The notes under the pieces were generated by a model. It was not told where the DNA came from. It did no database searches and was given only the letters and a program-made list of their open reading frames with translations. A stretch of DNA of 64,000 bases from Sipunculus nudus (Eukaryota > Annelida > Sipuncula > Golfingiida > Sipunculidae): assembly GCA_026874595.1 (NCBI GenBank), contig CM049315.1, forward strand, positions 38,640,164-38,704,163, written 5' to 3'. Positions 47,993-58,878 of the stretch are shown here, piece after piece (the first letter of the stretch is position 1; each line of letters begins with the position of its first letter). The translations under genes were made by a program, and so were the position numbers.

Positions 47993-48673
47993 CTAAACGA
48001 CAGTGTGAGTGGCCTGGTTAGGGTCCATGGCCTCTCGGAATCTGATAAAATCGTGTCCTTCCACGATGTAACTTCCTGATGTGGTGGAACTATCCACGGA
48101 AGTCGTGTCATAGTTTTCTTTGAGAACTTGAAGCATGTATGGCGGTTCCATATGTCCTTTAGGGGCCACTGAAGCGCTGGTGGCGCCTCCTCGCGGGGGT
48201 GGAAGTGGCGCCTGACTAGAATCGTGTCTTTTGGAATGTGGTTTCACCCTAGGAGCACGTGACATGGGTCCATCCCCTGGGGGGCACGGGAGCTTTACCG
48301 GTTCTGGTGATGGCTCTATGAACACGCAAGGGCTACTTCGATCCACCTTGTGAATCGGCGACTCTCCCCGCGCCCCCACGTACGAGTGTATCGTCGGCTC
48401 GTCACCGAAGCGCACAGTTCGACTCCCGTTATTTTTATTTTTATACGGGTGATTCATTATTCCGTTAGGATTCCTAGGGTAGGAGTCTGTGTTTCGGACC
48501 CCTTGTGTGAGCGATGGCGGGGGGTTAGGTGAGAATGTCGTGAAGGCTGTCGGACTCATCGATCCGTTATTTTCGCCCTCCTCGCTGGCGCCGCGGCCGG
48601 AGTCCGTGTTTGATCCTTCAACCGAACATGAACTGTCTGTATCCGGGCTCAACTGATTCAACCAGTGCTGAAC
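47993..48673 (-). CDS. Protocadherin terminal exon (cytoplasmic tail)
   Basis: Acceptor TTTTTTAG at 48674-48681, then 226 codons from VQHWLNQLSPD to HTVV and a TAG stop. Visible motifs, by whole-protein number: NTDSGRGASEE (about 951-961), resembling the Ser/acidic CM2-type block; RTVRF (1014-1018), an RVxF-type protein phosphatase 1 docking site like the CM3 motif of delta-1 protocadherins; PLPPPR (1085-1090), a class II SH3 ligand; TSVDSSTTSGSYIV (1120-1133), a Ser/Thr-rich block; C-terminal HTVV (1152-1155), a class I PDZ ligand. The rest is low in hydrophobic residues and probably disordered. CM2 similarity is from memory and less sure than RVxF and PDZ. Confidence 0.92.
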   Translation of the reverse strand, partial: VQHWLNQLSPDTDSSCSVEGSNTDSGRGASEEGENNGSMSPTAFTTFSPNPPPSLTQGVRNTDSYPRNPNGIMNHPYKNKNNGSRTVRFGDEPTIHSYVGARGESPIHKVDRSSPCVFIEPSPEPVKLPCPPGDGPMSRAPRVKPHSKRHDSSQAPLPPPRGGATSASVAPKGHMEPPYMLQVLKENYDTTSVDSSTTSGSYIVEGHDFIRFREAMDPNQATHTVV

Positions 48674-49577
48674 CTAAAAAATACAAACACAAGAACCCTG
48701 ATTATACTTAACTGTACTATGAAGTTTTACACAGTTAATAAAGAATAATGATACTTACAGTTATTTTATCAACGGAATTCAGTATACGCATACTGTAAAC
48801 AAACCGATACAATCCCATGTGTCGTAAAACAACTTTTTTTGGATTGTAACTTCCGTAAACAAACCAACGTTATCATAAATAACGTTTTACAACAAATCTA
48901 ATGTGTACTAACTTAAATAAATCTGGGTACTCTAATTGTCGCAGCAAAGCCGTTGTAACGTTTCCAAAGACTATTTTTCTAATGTAGTACTAAAAATCAA
49001 GATAATTTAGGCGCACAGTGCTCATGGGTTTCATTTAATACTTCCCCCAATCACTTGGTACCAAATACAGTACGATCAGTTTACAATGTTCAAACGCAAG
49101 ATACCGTGAAACCTGTGTAATAAGACTAACTATAGGACTGATCGAAAATGGTCTTAATTCACAGATGGTCTTATTAGGAAGTACGCTCCTCACTGCAGTC
49201 GTTCCAGCCCTCCTTTTTGTTTTAACCGCTGCTTTGTATGGCAAGGTTCTCTGGGCATGACCACCATGCAGGGTGCATGAGCACAGAGCAAAGAATTGTA
49301 ATCAGACCAATGAGAGCTCGGTATCACATTGTGCATCCAGTCCCCATTTTAAACATGCGACTCCCACTCTCGTTGCAGCTTGTGGAGAGTATTTAGGAAG
49401 GTTAATTTGAACCAATGTGAATGCTTCCGGTTCACTTAATTGTGGGCTCAATAGACAGGTCGTCTTATTAGATATGTGCTCTTTCAGACTTGTTCCATTG
49501 TACTTCGACGATAAATCGAACACATTATTAACTATATAGGTCAGTTAGATATGCCATTTTAGAAAGAGTGAGTTTAC
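48674..49577 (-). other. Protocadherin intron 2
   Basis: 904 bp, GTAAAC at the donor and TTTTTTAG at the acceptor. Holds repeat-like sequence at about 49095-49510: GATACCGTGAAACCTG, TGTAATAAGACTAAC, ATGGTCTTATTAGGA, CAGGTCGTCTTATTAGA and GTTCCATTGTACTT. TCTTATTA/TAATAAGA words occur in both orientations. This resembles a short non-autonomous element. Confidence 0.7.
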
Positions 49578-49706
49578 CTTGCATTCTTTTTGTTGACTAG
49601 AGCTGTTGTCAGATGTCGTGCTCTTCTGCTGTTCATTATTGTAACCTTGTTTTGTTGAACGCGCTGGGGAACACCCGATGGCGGTGGCGGGCATTAAGTT
49701 GGGCGG
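49578..49706 (-). CDS. Protocadherin exon 2 (cytoplasmic tail linker)
   Basis: 129 bp, 43 codons, phase 0 on both sides, so including or skipping it keeps the frame. The acceptor is TTACTTTATTTCAG and the donor AAG|GTAAAC. Encodes PPNLMPATAIGCSPARSTKQ and a Gln/Ser/Asn-rich remainder ending QQKECK. No domain. It was found by splice signals and open phase between the two large exons, so it is less certain than they are. Its frame compatibility would allow cassette skipping. Confidence 0.82.
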
Positions 49707-49843
49707 CTGAAATAAAGTAACAGAATATTATTCACTCTTGTTTTGCCGTTTTTTATATTATTATATACTATATACTTAAAAATGTCCTTTTATATTGCGC
49801 TTATGGACCTTCCTTACAATACTCTGACGGTAAAGTATACATA

Positions 49844-49851
<8 letters not shown>

Positions 49852-49893
<42 letters not shown>
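49852..49893. repeat. TA microsatellite
   Basis: (AT)n of about 42 bases in protocadherin intron 1. Confidence 0.95.
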
Positions 49894-49897
<4 letters not shown>

Positions 49898-50186
49898 GCG
49901 GTGGTGGGTAGGTTGTGGATGTATTTTTCAGATAAGTAACTGACAGATTCAATGGTGCTTGGCTGGCTTGGAAACGGTTATTTGCTGTATTATAGTTTAT
50001 ACATTGTCAGATTATCCAAGTGGAGGCTCTGGGATTGCAAACCAAGGCGGGCCCAGATTTAACAAGCCACAACCAGCATGTAAGGACTTGGGCTGCAGCA
50101 TGGTCAGGGTTTTTTTTTTCTTTTTCCTCTAATGTGTGTCTTTCTTGTTGAAAAATGAAATTTAAATTTGTTATTTAAATAATTTG

Positions 50187-50187
<1 letters not shown>

Positions 50188-50225
<38 letters not shown>
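50188..50225. repeat. TA microsatellite
   Basis: (TA)n of about 38 bases, 100 bases before a dispersed repeat. Confidence 0.95.
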
Positions 50226-50229
<4 letters not shown>

Positions 50230-50323
50230 AAAATGATACTTTCATTTTAAAATGTTTAAATTACAAAATTATGTGAAAATTGAGTGAAATGTTAAAACTC
50301 TTGTATACATTCAGAAAGATCAT

Positions 50324-50430
50324 TGTACCAGGTTTAAAATAATGTATACTTTATGAGGTCTTATATGAATATAACCCATTTTTTTATTGATTGATTTTAG
50401 ATTTAGAATTGTTTTACGAAAATGATACTC
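50324..50430 (+). repeat. Dispersed repeat (second copy at 23983)
   Basis: GTACCAGGTTTAAAAT, TATACTTTATG, GGTCTTATATG and TTTTAG..TTA as in 23983-24090, same orientation on the plus strand. Inserted in intron 1, antisense to the gene. Confidence 0.6.
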
Positions 50431-51479
50431 TAACCCGGCACTGGGTTTATTGAATACTCACGTTGTGTGACATTGCACTTTTTTCCGATCCCCGAGTGTA
50501 TATAATGTAAAACCTGATGTACATATAACGCCACGCCTGCTATCACTTCCGCTTAGGCAGACGCCGCTTTATGTATGCACGATATTACTTTGAGCGCACG
50601 TTTATAAAGACAACTACGAAAAGAATGTGTTCTTACTGTAATGTCTGTGTTACGTTCCATGAATTCGCAGCGTAAAAATCTGCACACATAACGCTTTACG
50701 TCGGCGTTAAACATGCGATTTCCTCTCAATGCCGTATACAGGCGTAGCGTTATATGACCACCTGGCTACAAGGAAACCAGCACCTATGGACGATTCATCA
50801 GATCACATCTACGAAGCGCCATCCATCCGGCCATACCCAATGGCGCCAACATCAGTCACACAACATTCGTGTTTATACCAGCCGATTAATACATTTTTTT
50901 GGTACTGATTTCTTTTATTTTATCAGCAGCTGAACTTAAAACATAAATACTAAACACACACTGTGACATTTAAAGTCGTTAAAACATATATTATTGTATA
51001 AGATACAGCGTGTGATTTTCTTTACTCTTTTAAAAAAAGACCGGAACGCCATGGAAGGCGCTGCTGTGAAAACTGGTTTAAACATGCCAGTATTTGATTC
51101 TTTATCTCTGACAGCCAGCGCTCTGCTGGGGTGTATACTACAAAACAGTCTGTAGCTTTGAGCTTTTCCCTAGATGTCCTCTCAGATTTTACTCCATTAC
51201 ATGTAGCAAAAATCATTGCTGTGATCTTAAAGCCTATCCGAGTCAATTATGTTTTGGACACATGACAGATTATATCGCTTTGAAGAATGGACAGTGATCC
51301 GATGTTTGATCTGTGATTTAGGTCACAAAAACTGTAATTGAAAATGAGGATATCTAATCCTTCGGATGTTTTCTGAGCTTAACAGACTAAATAATTAATC
51401 ATTACATAATGGCCTTAATAAAAGCAATCAAATCTCAGAATATGTCAATTTTTAGATATTTACACTGCATGGGAGACTT

Positions 51480-52790
51480 AATTGATTTTCTCCATTAAAG
51501 TGTGGTAAATGGTCCCGAGGGACCCATGATCACAAACCAGTATCAATGCGAAAAGCTTCACGTTATAAATAGAGCATAATCTACTAGATGGTTCCAAAGG
51601 GGAGGTCTTTAATAAACTGGCTTTAGAGTGTTTGTTTAATCAGTGTAATGAATATGCTAAAGCTTTAAGTGTTATGATGACCTATAACGTTTAAAGTTTC
51701 CATGAAATATTGGCGGAGATGACGGGAGATCGACGGCCTTGGCCTGATCGGTAATTACCCCTTCTCTTGACGCAAGTCCGTATCACGACTGTCAAATATC
51801 AGAGACGGCATAAAATAAACAGATGGTAAAAGGCCGCAGTCCCTGCCGCGTAACGCGTGATGACACACTGGATAAACAGTCAGGGGCCCCTTAAGTATCG
51901 AACCCTGACATTAACTCACAAAGCTAACATTTGTTTGTGATTGAAGTAACAAAAGAACAAAGGAAAATGATCCGGGGTTGTTTCATCTTTGCAACCGCTA
52001 ATTCTGAACAATTAAAAGCAGTCTGGTCGGTACTCGCTGTGTGGTGGTTGCGAATATAAATGGGTATTTTAAGGGAGGGACCGGTCTATTGGCATCCTGT
52101 AAGTCACGCCGGGCGCACGCGGACAGTTTGATAATGACAGTAAGTCGGTTTGACAATGCTTAAGTCGGTTGCTCAAATTGCTCAACCAGCTGTGAGAGGA
52201 AACGTCTTTAATTGCTCAACAATAATGCCACCGCAACCAAGCTTTGTACAATTAACTTAATTCGGAGCCGGGGGACTTCAAACTGATTATTACTGGCAGA
52301 TTCATATAATCGATATTTGGTTTAGAGTTTGGTTCTACCGGCGGTGCCAGGCCAGAGAGCCCCGGGGTCGCAAATGAACACACAGAGAGTTGGCTCAGAC
52401 CAGCTCAGCGGCCGGTACACGCGGTATGAGTCGTGGAAAATTGCTGTGGATTAATACTCATCCATATAAATATTCAACGTTACTTCTCCCGCTGTTTTAT
52501 TGTCAAGCTATTAAAATCCTCATCGCATTGCCTTCGCAATTCAAGCACCCATATTATATTATGACATTTGAGCGTTGAGGAATATCGGTGTTAAATTACC
52601 TCGGCGTGTATGAATTTTATTTCTCCAGGAACTGGCGCAACGATTAAGCCGGGAGAGCCCTGATGTCACCTTCCATTTAATACGATCTGAACATTTTCCC
52701 TCCGGAATAAATACTTTGTTACATAGAAGCCAAAACCAAAGACGGCGGAAGGCCAGGCCGCAGTCACCATGCAGTCACTTGGGAAAACGC
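51480..52790. promoter_or_regulatory. Candidate intronic enhancer block
   Basis: GC-richer than the rest of the intron, non-repetitive and frame-poor. Contains transcription-factor-like words: GGTAATTACC (homeodomain palindrome, about 51750), AACAAAG (SOX type, about 51956), AACCGCTAATTC (Runx plus homeodomain, about 51994), and duplicated TAAGTCGGTT (about 52140 and 52161). Candidate only. Conservation was not tested. Confidence 0.35.
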
Positions 52791-53710
52791 AATCGATTCA
52801 GTACCTTTTCGTTAAAGAATTAATCCCCCTTCTGCTTTATGATTGATTAACTTATTTTCAGACCATAGACTGTCATATATTTTTTTATCAGATTTTCGCT
52901 ACTCGGTGCTTTCCCAATCAAGTATGCACTGTATGGACTCTTAGTAATAAAATACAGGTGAATCCAGAGTATTTAATTGGCTATGAAAGATTTCTACAGC
53001 GACTTGAACATTTTCAGCGCAACTTCATAGAACCAGCATGTGTGCTCCAACCAATCCTGGTATCCATTTTTATAAGTAAAATAAGTCATGATTCCCTTTT
53101 TCATACATTGTATTAGACGATGAAATGTTTCCAAGAGTTCGACATTATGACTTTTACTTTTACACAATCTTAAGCACGACTATTGAATACTTAGAGGGCA
53201 AAATATGTTCGTGATTGCTCAAAATGTGATAGTTGTTTAACGGCGCCAAATATAAATTGCGATTTTTTTTTCTTGAGAAGATAGCTCACATCTTATTTCC
53301 GTTAATGGGTAAATAATTGATAAATATTAACTGTTATCTTCAATGTTGGTGTACTCTTTTTTATAAGGAGTAATGGTAAAAAAACCACAATCAAACATAC
53401 ATTCATTCGTTTTCGTGAATTCATTTTTGTCATTCATGTGTAATCATTCATACTTTCTGTCATGACATCAATCATTCTTTCATTAACATTATTTAATGTG
53501 CATAAAAATGATGTAATGATGGAAAGCATGATAACACATTTATGACAATGATGCATTAACGTTAGTTTGATTTGTTGTTTTTTAATAAACAGTAATTACG
53601 CCGTTGTCTTTTTCTATTATCTGTCATGATTCACATCAAAACTTTTTTAATTACATGGGTATTAATAGATTAACATTATTTCAAACTGATATCAATTTTA
53701 GATTTTATAA

Positions 53711-54387
53711 CGTAATTATGAATGGACAGTATTGAATAGAACGTCATCATGAATGGACTGTATTAAATCGATCGTAATCATGAATGGACTGTATTAAATA
53801 GAACGTTATCATGAATTGACTGTATTAAATTGATCGTTATCATGAATGGACTGTATTAAATTGATCGTAATAATGAATGGACTGTATTCAATAGAACGTT
53901 ATCATGAATGGACTGTGTTAAACAGAACATAATCAAGAATGGACTGTATTGCAGAACTTAATCATGAATGGGCTGTATTTAACAGAACGTATTCATGAAT
54001 GGACTGTATTAAACAGAACTTAATCATGAATGGACTGTATAAAACAGAACGTAATCATGAATGGACTGTATTAAACAGAACGTAATCATGAATGGAACGA
54101 TTAAATAGAACGTTATCATGGGTGGACTGTATTTAGCAGAACATAATCATGAATGGAATGTATTTATAAGAACGTTATCATGAATGGACTGTTTTAAACA
54201 GAACGTAATCATGAATGGGCTGTCTTAAACAGAACGTAATCATTAATAGACTATTTAACAAAACATTATCATGAATGATCTGTATTAAACAGAACTTAAT
54301 CATGAATGGACTGTATTTAACAGAACGTCATCATGAATGGACTGTATTTAACAGAACGTAATCATGAATGGACTGTATTAAATAGAA
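53711..54387. repeat. 31-bp minisatellite, about 22 copies
   Basis: Unit on the plus strand is CATGAATGGACTGTATTAAA followed by CAGAACGTAAT. Twenty-two starts can be counted from about 53718 to 54363, nearly all at 30-32-base spacing. Copies nearest 53711 carry TTGATCG or TCGATCG in place of CAGAACG, so the array has two sub-families. The array ends about 10 bases from the splice donor of protocadherin exon 1. In the gene's sense each unit contains TTTAATACAG, resembling a splice acceptor. Confidence 0.98.
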
Positions 54388-54397
54388 CAACACTTAC

Positions 54398-57055
54398 CTG
54401 TGAATATCCTGTATAAAAACTTGCATTATTGTTCGGTGGTGCAGGTGGCGTCAGTTGTCTTCCAGGTCCTCTGTAATTATTCTCCAATTGTTTGGAACCG
54501 AGGCTTGTATCCTGGAGATTACGACTCAGGGGCATCGGATGATGGTCAGGTGACTGTGTCTCGACCTTCACCTGGTAACGAGGTCGCGGTGGCTTCCCGC
54601 CAAAATGGTGCTTCCGGGTCACGATTATACATATAGCCATCAACAATGCCAGCACCACAGCCGAGCAGGCCGCGGCCATGGCTATAATAACAGTCCTCCC
54701 CTGCTCTGTCAGCAAGGAATGGCTAGCTTTATCATAAGGAACTGTACCATTCACTATCAGATGCAGTTTTGCCACAGATGATTTTGTCGGGAAACCATGG
54801 TCCCTTGCCATTATGATTATACTGAAAGACTCTTCTTTGTTGAACTTTTTGGCTATACTTAAATCACCAGTGGTGTTGTTCACAGTAAAATGTCCCCTTT
54901 TGTTGCCACTAAGTATCAGGAAATTGAAGTTGCCGTTAATTCCAGAGTCCTTGTCCACTGCCTTCACTCTGGTCACTGTAAAACCTACCGGAAGTTCCGG
55001 TGATATATGGATTGTGTTGTTTTCATCTGTAGGGTAAACAAAGATCGGTGCATTATCGTTCATGTCGATGAGAGTGATCTTGACCTTGGCGGTGTCTATT
55101 GACAGTGGTGGCATTGTGCTTATCACAGTAATATTAAAAGAATAATACCGCTGTTCTTCATAATCTAACACCTTTGTGGGGCTAATTTCTCCTGTTAACG
55201 GGTTTATTTTGAATAGTCTGCGGGCATTATCCTTAGGAGCAATGGAATATATAAAGTCGTTGAATGGGTGGCCATCTCGGTCGGTAGCCTGCACCTTACC
55301 GATTTTGGCGTGACTAGGAGGTTGGTTTTCATGGACTTTAAATTCCCAGCTCTTTCTTTTAAAGTATGGAGGCTCATCGTTTGCGTCTATTACTCTTATC
55401 ACCACACTCACCGTGGACGATTTGACCGGTTTTCCTCGGTCTCTGGCGATCACCTCCACAACGAGTCTCTTATCTCGTTCATAATCTAGCCCAAATTTTG
55501 CTCGGAGCTGTCCTGTTTGCGGCGTGATGTAGAACCTGGCTCGACTCTTTGGGTCGATACTGTATTCAATCTGACCATTAAGCCCGTCGTCTGCGTCCGT
55601 AGCGTTCAGGCTTATTACAAGTTGGTCCCGAGGGTTATTTTCTGTAATACTCGCCTCGTAGCGGTTACGGTGAAAAAGAGGCGCGTTGTCGTTAATATCG
55701 AGCATGGTAATGTTAATGAGTGTCGACGTTGACTTGGGCTTCTCACCTTTGTCAGTGCAAATCAAAGGAACGCTGTACGTGGCTTTAGTTTCCCTGTCTA
55801 ATGTCCTGTTTGTAGTAAGATGGAACTCACTGGAGTACACGCTTGTAAGTTTAAAATCGTCGCTCTGTATGTGACAGCTGACCTCACCATTCTTGCCTTT
55901 GTCAGAATCCACTACCGATATCTGGGCAACGAATGACTTGATCGGGGCAGCCTCTGACACAGCTATATTCGAGTCACCGGAAGCTGACCTTATGGTGACT
56001 TCCGGGGAGTGATCATTCACGTCAACGACCTTGACCTTCACCTGAGCCTCGTCACTCAACCCACCCGGACCCTGGTCGCGTGCAACAACGCCAATTTCAT
56101 ATTCCTCTTTATCTTCAAAATCCAGTTGCTTCTTTAAGTAGATACCTCCTTTCGTTCTATTTATTCCAAATATATTCCCATATAAAGTTTGTGACTGTGG
56201 GTTTAAATAATACTCCAGTCTCCCGTTAAGACCAACATCCCGATCTGTAGCTTTAACACGGGTGATTGTACTTCCAGCAGGAAGATTTTCCGGAACTTCT
56301 ACTTCGTAGCGTTGTTTTACAAAAACGGGATGATTGTCATTGACGTCAAGAACTTGCACGGTTACAGTACACGATCCAGTCAGGGCTGGTCGGCCTCCAT
56401 CTATTGCTAATATTATAAACTGATAATTATCTTGCTTTTCTCGGTCCAGTTTTTGCCTTAACGCGAATTTAATTCCTGCACTATTGCTATCAATGAGTTC
56501 GAATTTATTTGTAGAGGATATCATCTTGTATTGCTGTACAGAGAATTTCCCACTGTCGGGGTCATTGGCTATCGGTAACGTGTATGTATCGCCAATATTG
56601 GCAATTTCCGGTATAACCCTCGTCACGGAAGCTGTGGGAAATATAGGCCGATTATCATTGACATCTTTTACATGAACGGTAACATGTATCACTTTGAAAT
56701 ATTGCCATGGCTGCATGGATATATCAACTTTCAGGTCACATTCGGCCATGTTTGGACACAATCTGTCTCGGTCAATATCCGTGGCGGTGCCAAGGGCTCC
56801 CGTGTTGGTGATAGTGAAGTATTTCGCAGCAGCTTTAGTCTTGTCCATGAAAGTGAACCTTAATTTTGCCTGCACAGAAGCATTGTATTTTCGATGAAGT
56901 TTCGTATCAATGAAAACATTTCCGATTGGTGAACCCGGCGGTCGTCCTTCTGTCAACTGGTACTCCAAGAAGTACTCAGCTTGCGACATGCGCAGTAGAA
57001 GCGATATGAAAGCCAAAGACAGTATCCACGACTTACGCTTTAACTGCTCCTCCAT
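54398..57055 (-). CDS. Protocadherin exon 1: ectodomain, membrane helix, proximal tail
   Basis: 886 codons from an ATG in strong context (CCGAGATGG) to the donor CAG|GTAAGT. Residues 1-26 are a signal peptide (hydrophobic ILSLAFISLLL, cleavage after SQA likely). Seven cadherin repeats follow: about 27-136, 140-243, 247-351, 355-459, 461-563, 567-670 and 674-770. Linker calcium motifs are DVNDN 131, DVNDN 237, DVNDH 345, DINDN 453, DANDE 557 and DMNDN 664. Repeat 1 has a Cys-X5-Cys pair (C100, C106), a protocadherin hallmark. The last repeat has KKFNKEE where LDxE is usual. The membrane helix is about 788-813. About eight Asn-X-Ser/Thr sites are visible. It mediates calcium-dependent homophilic adhesion in the family. 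The frame also reads 11 codons past the donor to a stop at 54362, which would be a retained-intron isoform. Confidence 0.97.
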
Positions 57056-58395
57056 CTCGGAACAAGGATGATTTTTTTTCTGTGTTATTTTGCTGTCATG
57101 CTGTGTGTAGTCAAATACAGGAACAGAACCACGGACGACGTCTAAATGGCAGAATCCATTCCGGGTCAGTTAATAAACGATCAAAGGCGGGTTTACATTG
57201 GCATAACCCGGGCGGAGTATCGGCGACCTCCAGCCGTGTGTTAAACCCGCACCGGACACACAGTTAACCGATATATGGATGTCGTAATGTACAAGGATAT
57301 CCCCAATGGGAGAGTTTCTAACTGATTAAATTGAAAGAGATAGACCATTAATTAAGCCGGTAATGGGTATCATATGGTTGCTGGTTAAACCATTGCTCTG
57401 TGGGCGTGTAAACCCCCGACCACTTAATGAACACCCCCTGCGATGTGTGCTCCACTCTGCGTACTGGCCATGCGGCATTCGTTTGCAGATAAAATTTGAT
57501 ATCGCTCCCCAGGTTCACATTGACCGTCGGATGTATGTCGTAAACTTTTTTGTTTGTTTCAAATCAGGCCATAAACTGGTCATTCCTCTTTATGGTAAAT
57601 CTGTAGACTAATTGTTGCGTCTTCTGCTGGACCAGCGTAAATGGGTTGTCTGCAACATCAAAAATACAGGAATGTCATTAATTTCATTATGCAAGTATGT
57701 TGAACAAATATGTCAGTGACTTTTGGATATCAAACGCTGGCTTTTCAGGGGATTTTATGTTTCCACTGAAGGATGTTTTTATAATGAAACTTCGTCCTGA
57801 AACTGGTTATAATTAGTATATAATTAAAGATGTATAAGCATGTACAATAATTATGTATTATCTGACGCTATTAGTTTATAAATGAACTTATGATCTACAA
57901 TTCACAAGGTTTATACGTTGTTATGATTTTGAGTGTTAGTAAACACAGTCCACATGTGACTGTTTTTAGCATAACGAGGCTGAGTGAGCAGAGATCCGAT
58001 CCTGCCCATGTGCAACAACGTCAAACGAAGTAGGAGAAACATGAAAGAAGGAAAGAAAGCTTAGAAAAAACTTGATTTGTGAATTATAAGGCTACGGCTA
58101 CCAGATGGTCTGCGCTCTATGTTTATGTTTTTTTCCCCTGCTCGCGCCAGGTTCATGTTTATTTCTCCCTGTGTACAGTTGTAACCACACGGTTTTAGAA
58201 CGATATATTGAGAGATATCATAGTATTTTTAGGCGAAAATACTACACTTCATGTGTATTTAACATACCTGATATAGGTCCTTTAATTATAACACACAGAA
58301 AGGCATGGAGGTACACCAAGTGTGTTATTTCTTTTTAATACAGTTTTTTACATTATTGTTAATAATAAGGTTCCATGATGATATTTCGCCCCTCC

Positions 58396-58398
<3 letters not shown>
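57056..58398. other. Protocadherin 5' flank
   Basis: 57100-57600 is GC-richer and unique and probably contains the 5'UTR or proximal promoter. No clear TATA box or 5'UTR splice acceptor could be chosen. 57600-58390 is AT-rich. Short plus-strand frames here have no recognisable product. Confidence 0.45.

Positions 58399-58432
<34 letters not shown>
58399..58432. repeat. GA microsatellite
   Basis: (GA)n with one AAAG interruption. Confidence 0.95.
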
Positions 58433-58825
58433 TGAAAGACGTGCACAGTTACTGGTAGACCTGCAGTATAAACATTTTATATACTACACAGTACTCCCAC
58501 ATGCATGTGGAAAGAAAATTTGTAAGCCTCCTCTCTTCATTTCGTTATATTTTAATTCCATCCATCGACTAAGTTGGATACGAAGAATTTCACATTCTCA
58601 TCAATGTATAGATAAAGTGCGATTTTAAAGTGTTAAAGTTTTAAAATGTAACTTTGACTCAGCGTACTCTGTATCCTGAAAGGTTCAAATAAAAATAATT
58701 GTGAAAAACAGAGTGTGAAAACAGCAGATAAACCAAGAAATCCACTGAATTAATAACTCAATCAATTGCCCATTTTAGCAAAACATATTCACTACGTATT
58801 ACACACAAGCATATGCGCACATGTG
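58433..58825. other. Non-coding
   Basis: AT-rich, nothing recognised. Confidence 0.4.

Positions 58826-58877
<52 letters not shown>
58826..58877. repeat. TA microsatellite
   Basis: Pure (AT)n of about 50 bases. Confidence 0.95.

Positions 58878-58878
<1 letters not shown>

Larger units (their letters stand above)
49707..54397 (-). other. Protocadherin intron 1
   Basis: 4,691 bp. From the donor side: a 31-bp minisatellite (53711-54387), AT-rich sequence, a unique GC-richer candidate regulatory block (51480-52790), 50500-50900 unique sequence, a dispersed repeat (50324-50430) and two TA microsatellites. No alternative coding exon was recognised. Confidence 0.85.
47993..57055 (-). other. Gene model: delta-1-like protocadherin, three coding exons
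   Basis: Exons 57055-54398, 49706-49578 and 48673-47993 join in phase 0 to give about 1,155 residues. Introns are 4,691 and 904 bp with GT-AG ends (CAG|GTAAGT; TTTCAG|CC; AAG|GTAAAC; TTTTTTAG|GT). One large exon for the ectodomain and membrane helix plus small tail exons is the usual non-clustered protocadherin layout. Seven cadherin repeats together with an RVxF site in the tail point to the delta-1 group (PCDH1/7/9/11 relatives). The role is calcium-dependent cell adhesion and signalling at the plasma membrane, in other animals mainly in neurons. The 5'UTR and promoter are not located. Alternative tails through retention of intron 1 are possible. Confidence 0.9.

Noticed and set aside
53711-54387. 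Possible CRISPR-like array of 31-bp repeats
   Set aside because: The units are contiguous with no spacers and the genome is eukaryotic, so this is a minisatellite.
54362-54397. Last 11 codons of the 897-codon open frame as constitutive protein
   Set aside because: A perfect CAG|GTAAGT donor precedes them and in-phase downstream exons exist. Treated as a possible read-through isoform only.
54400-56897. Several 60-78-codon plus-strand frames across the cadherin exon
   Set aside because: Antisense shadows of the protocadherin coding sequence.
57363-57611. 82-codon plus frame just upstream of the protocadherin start
   Set aside because: No family recognised. It lies in probable 5' flanking sequence.
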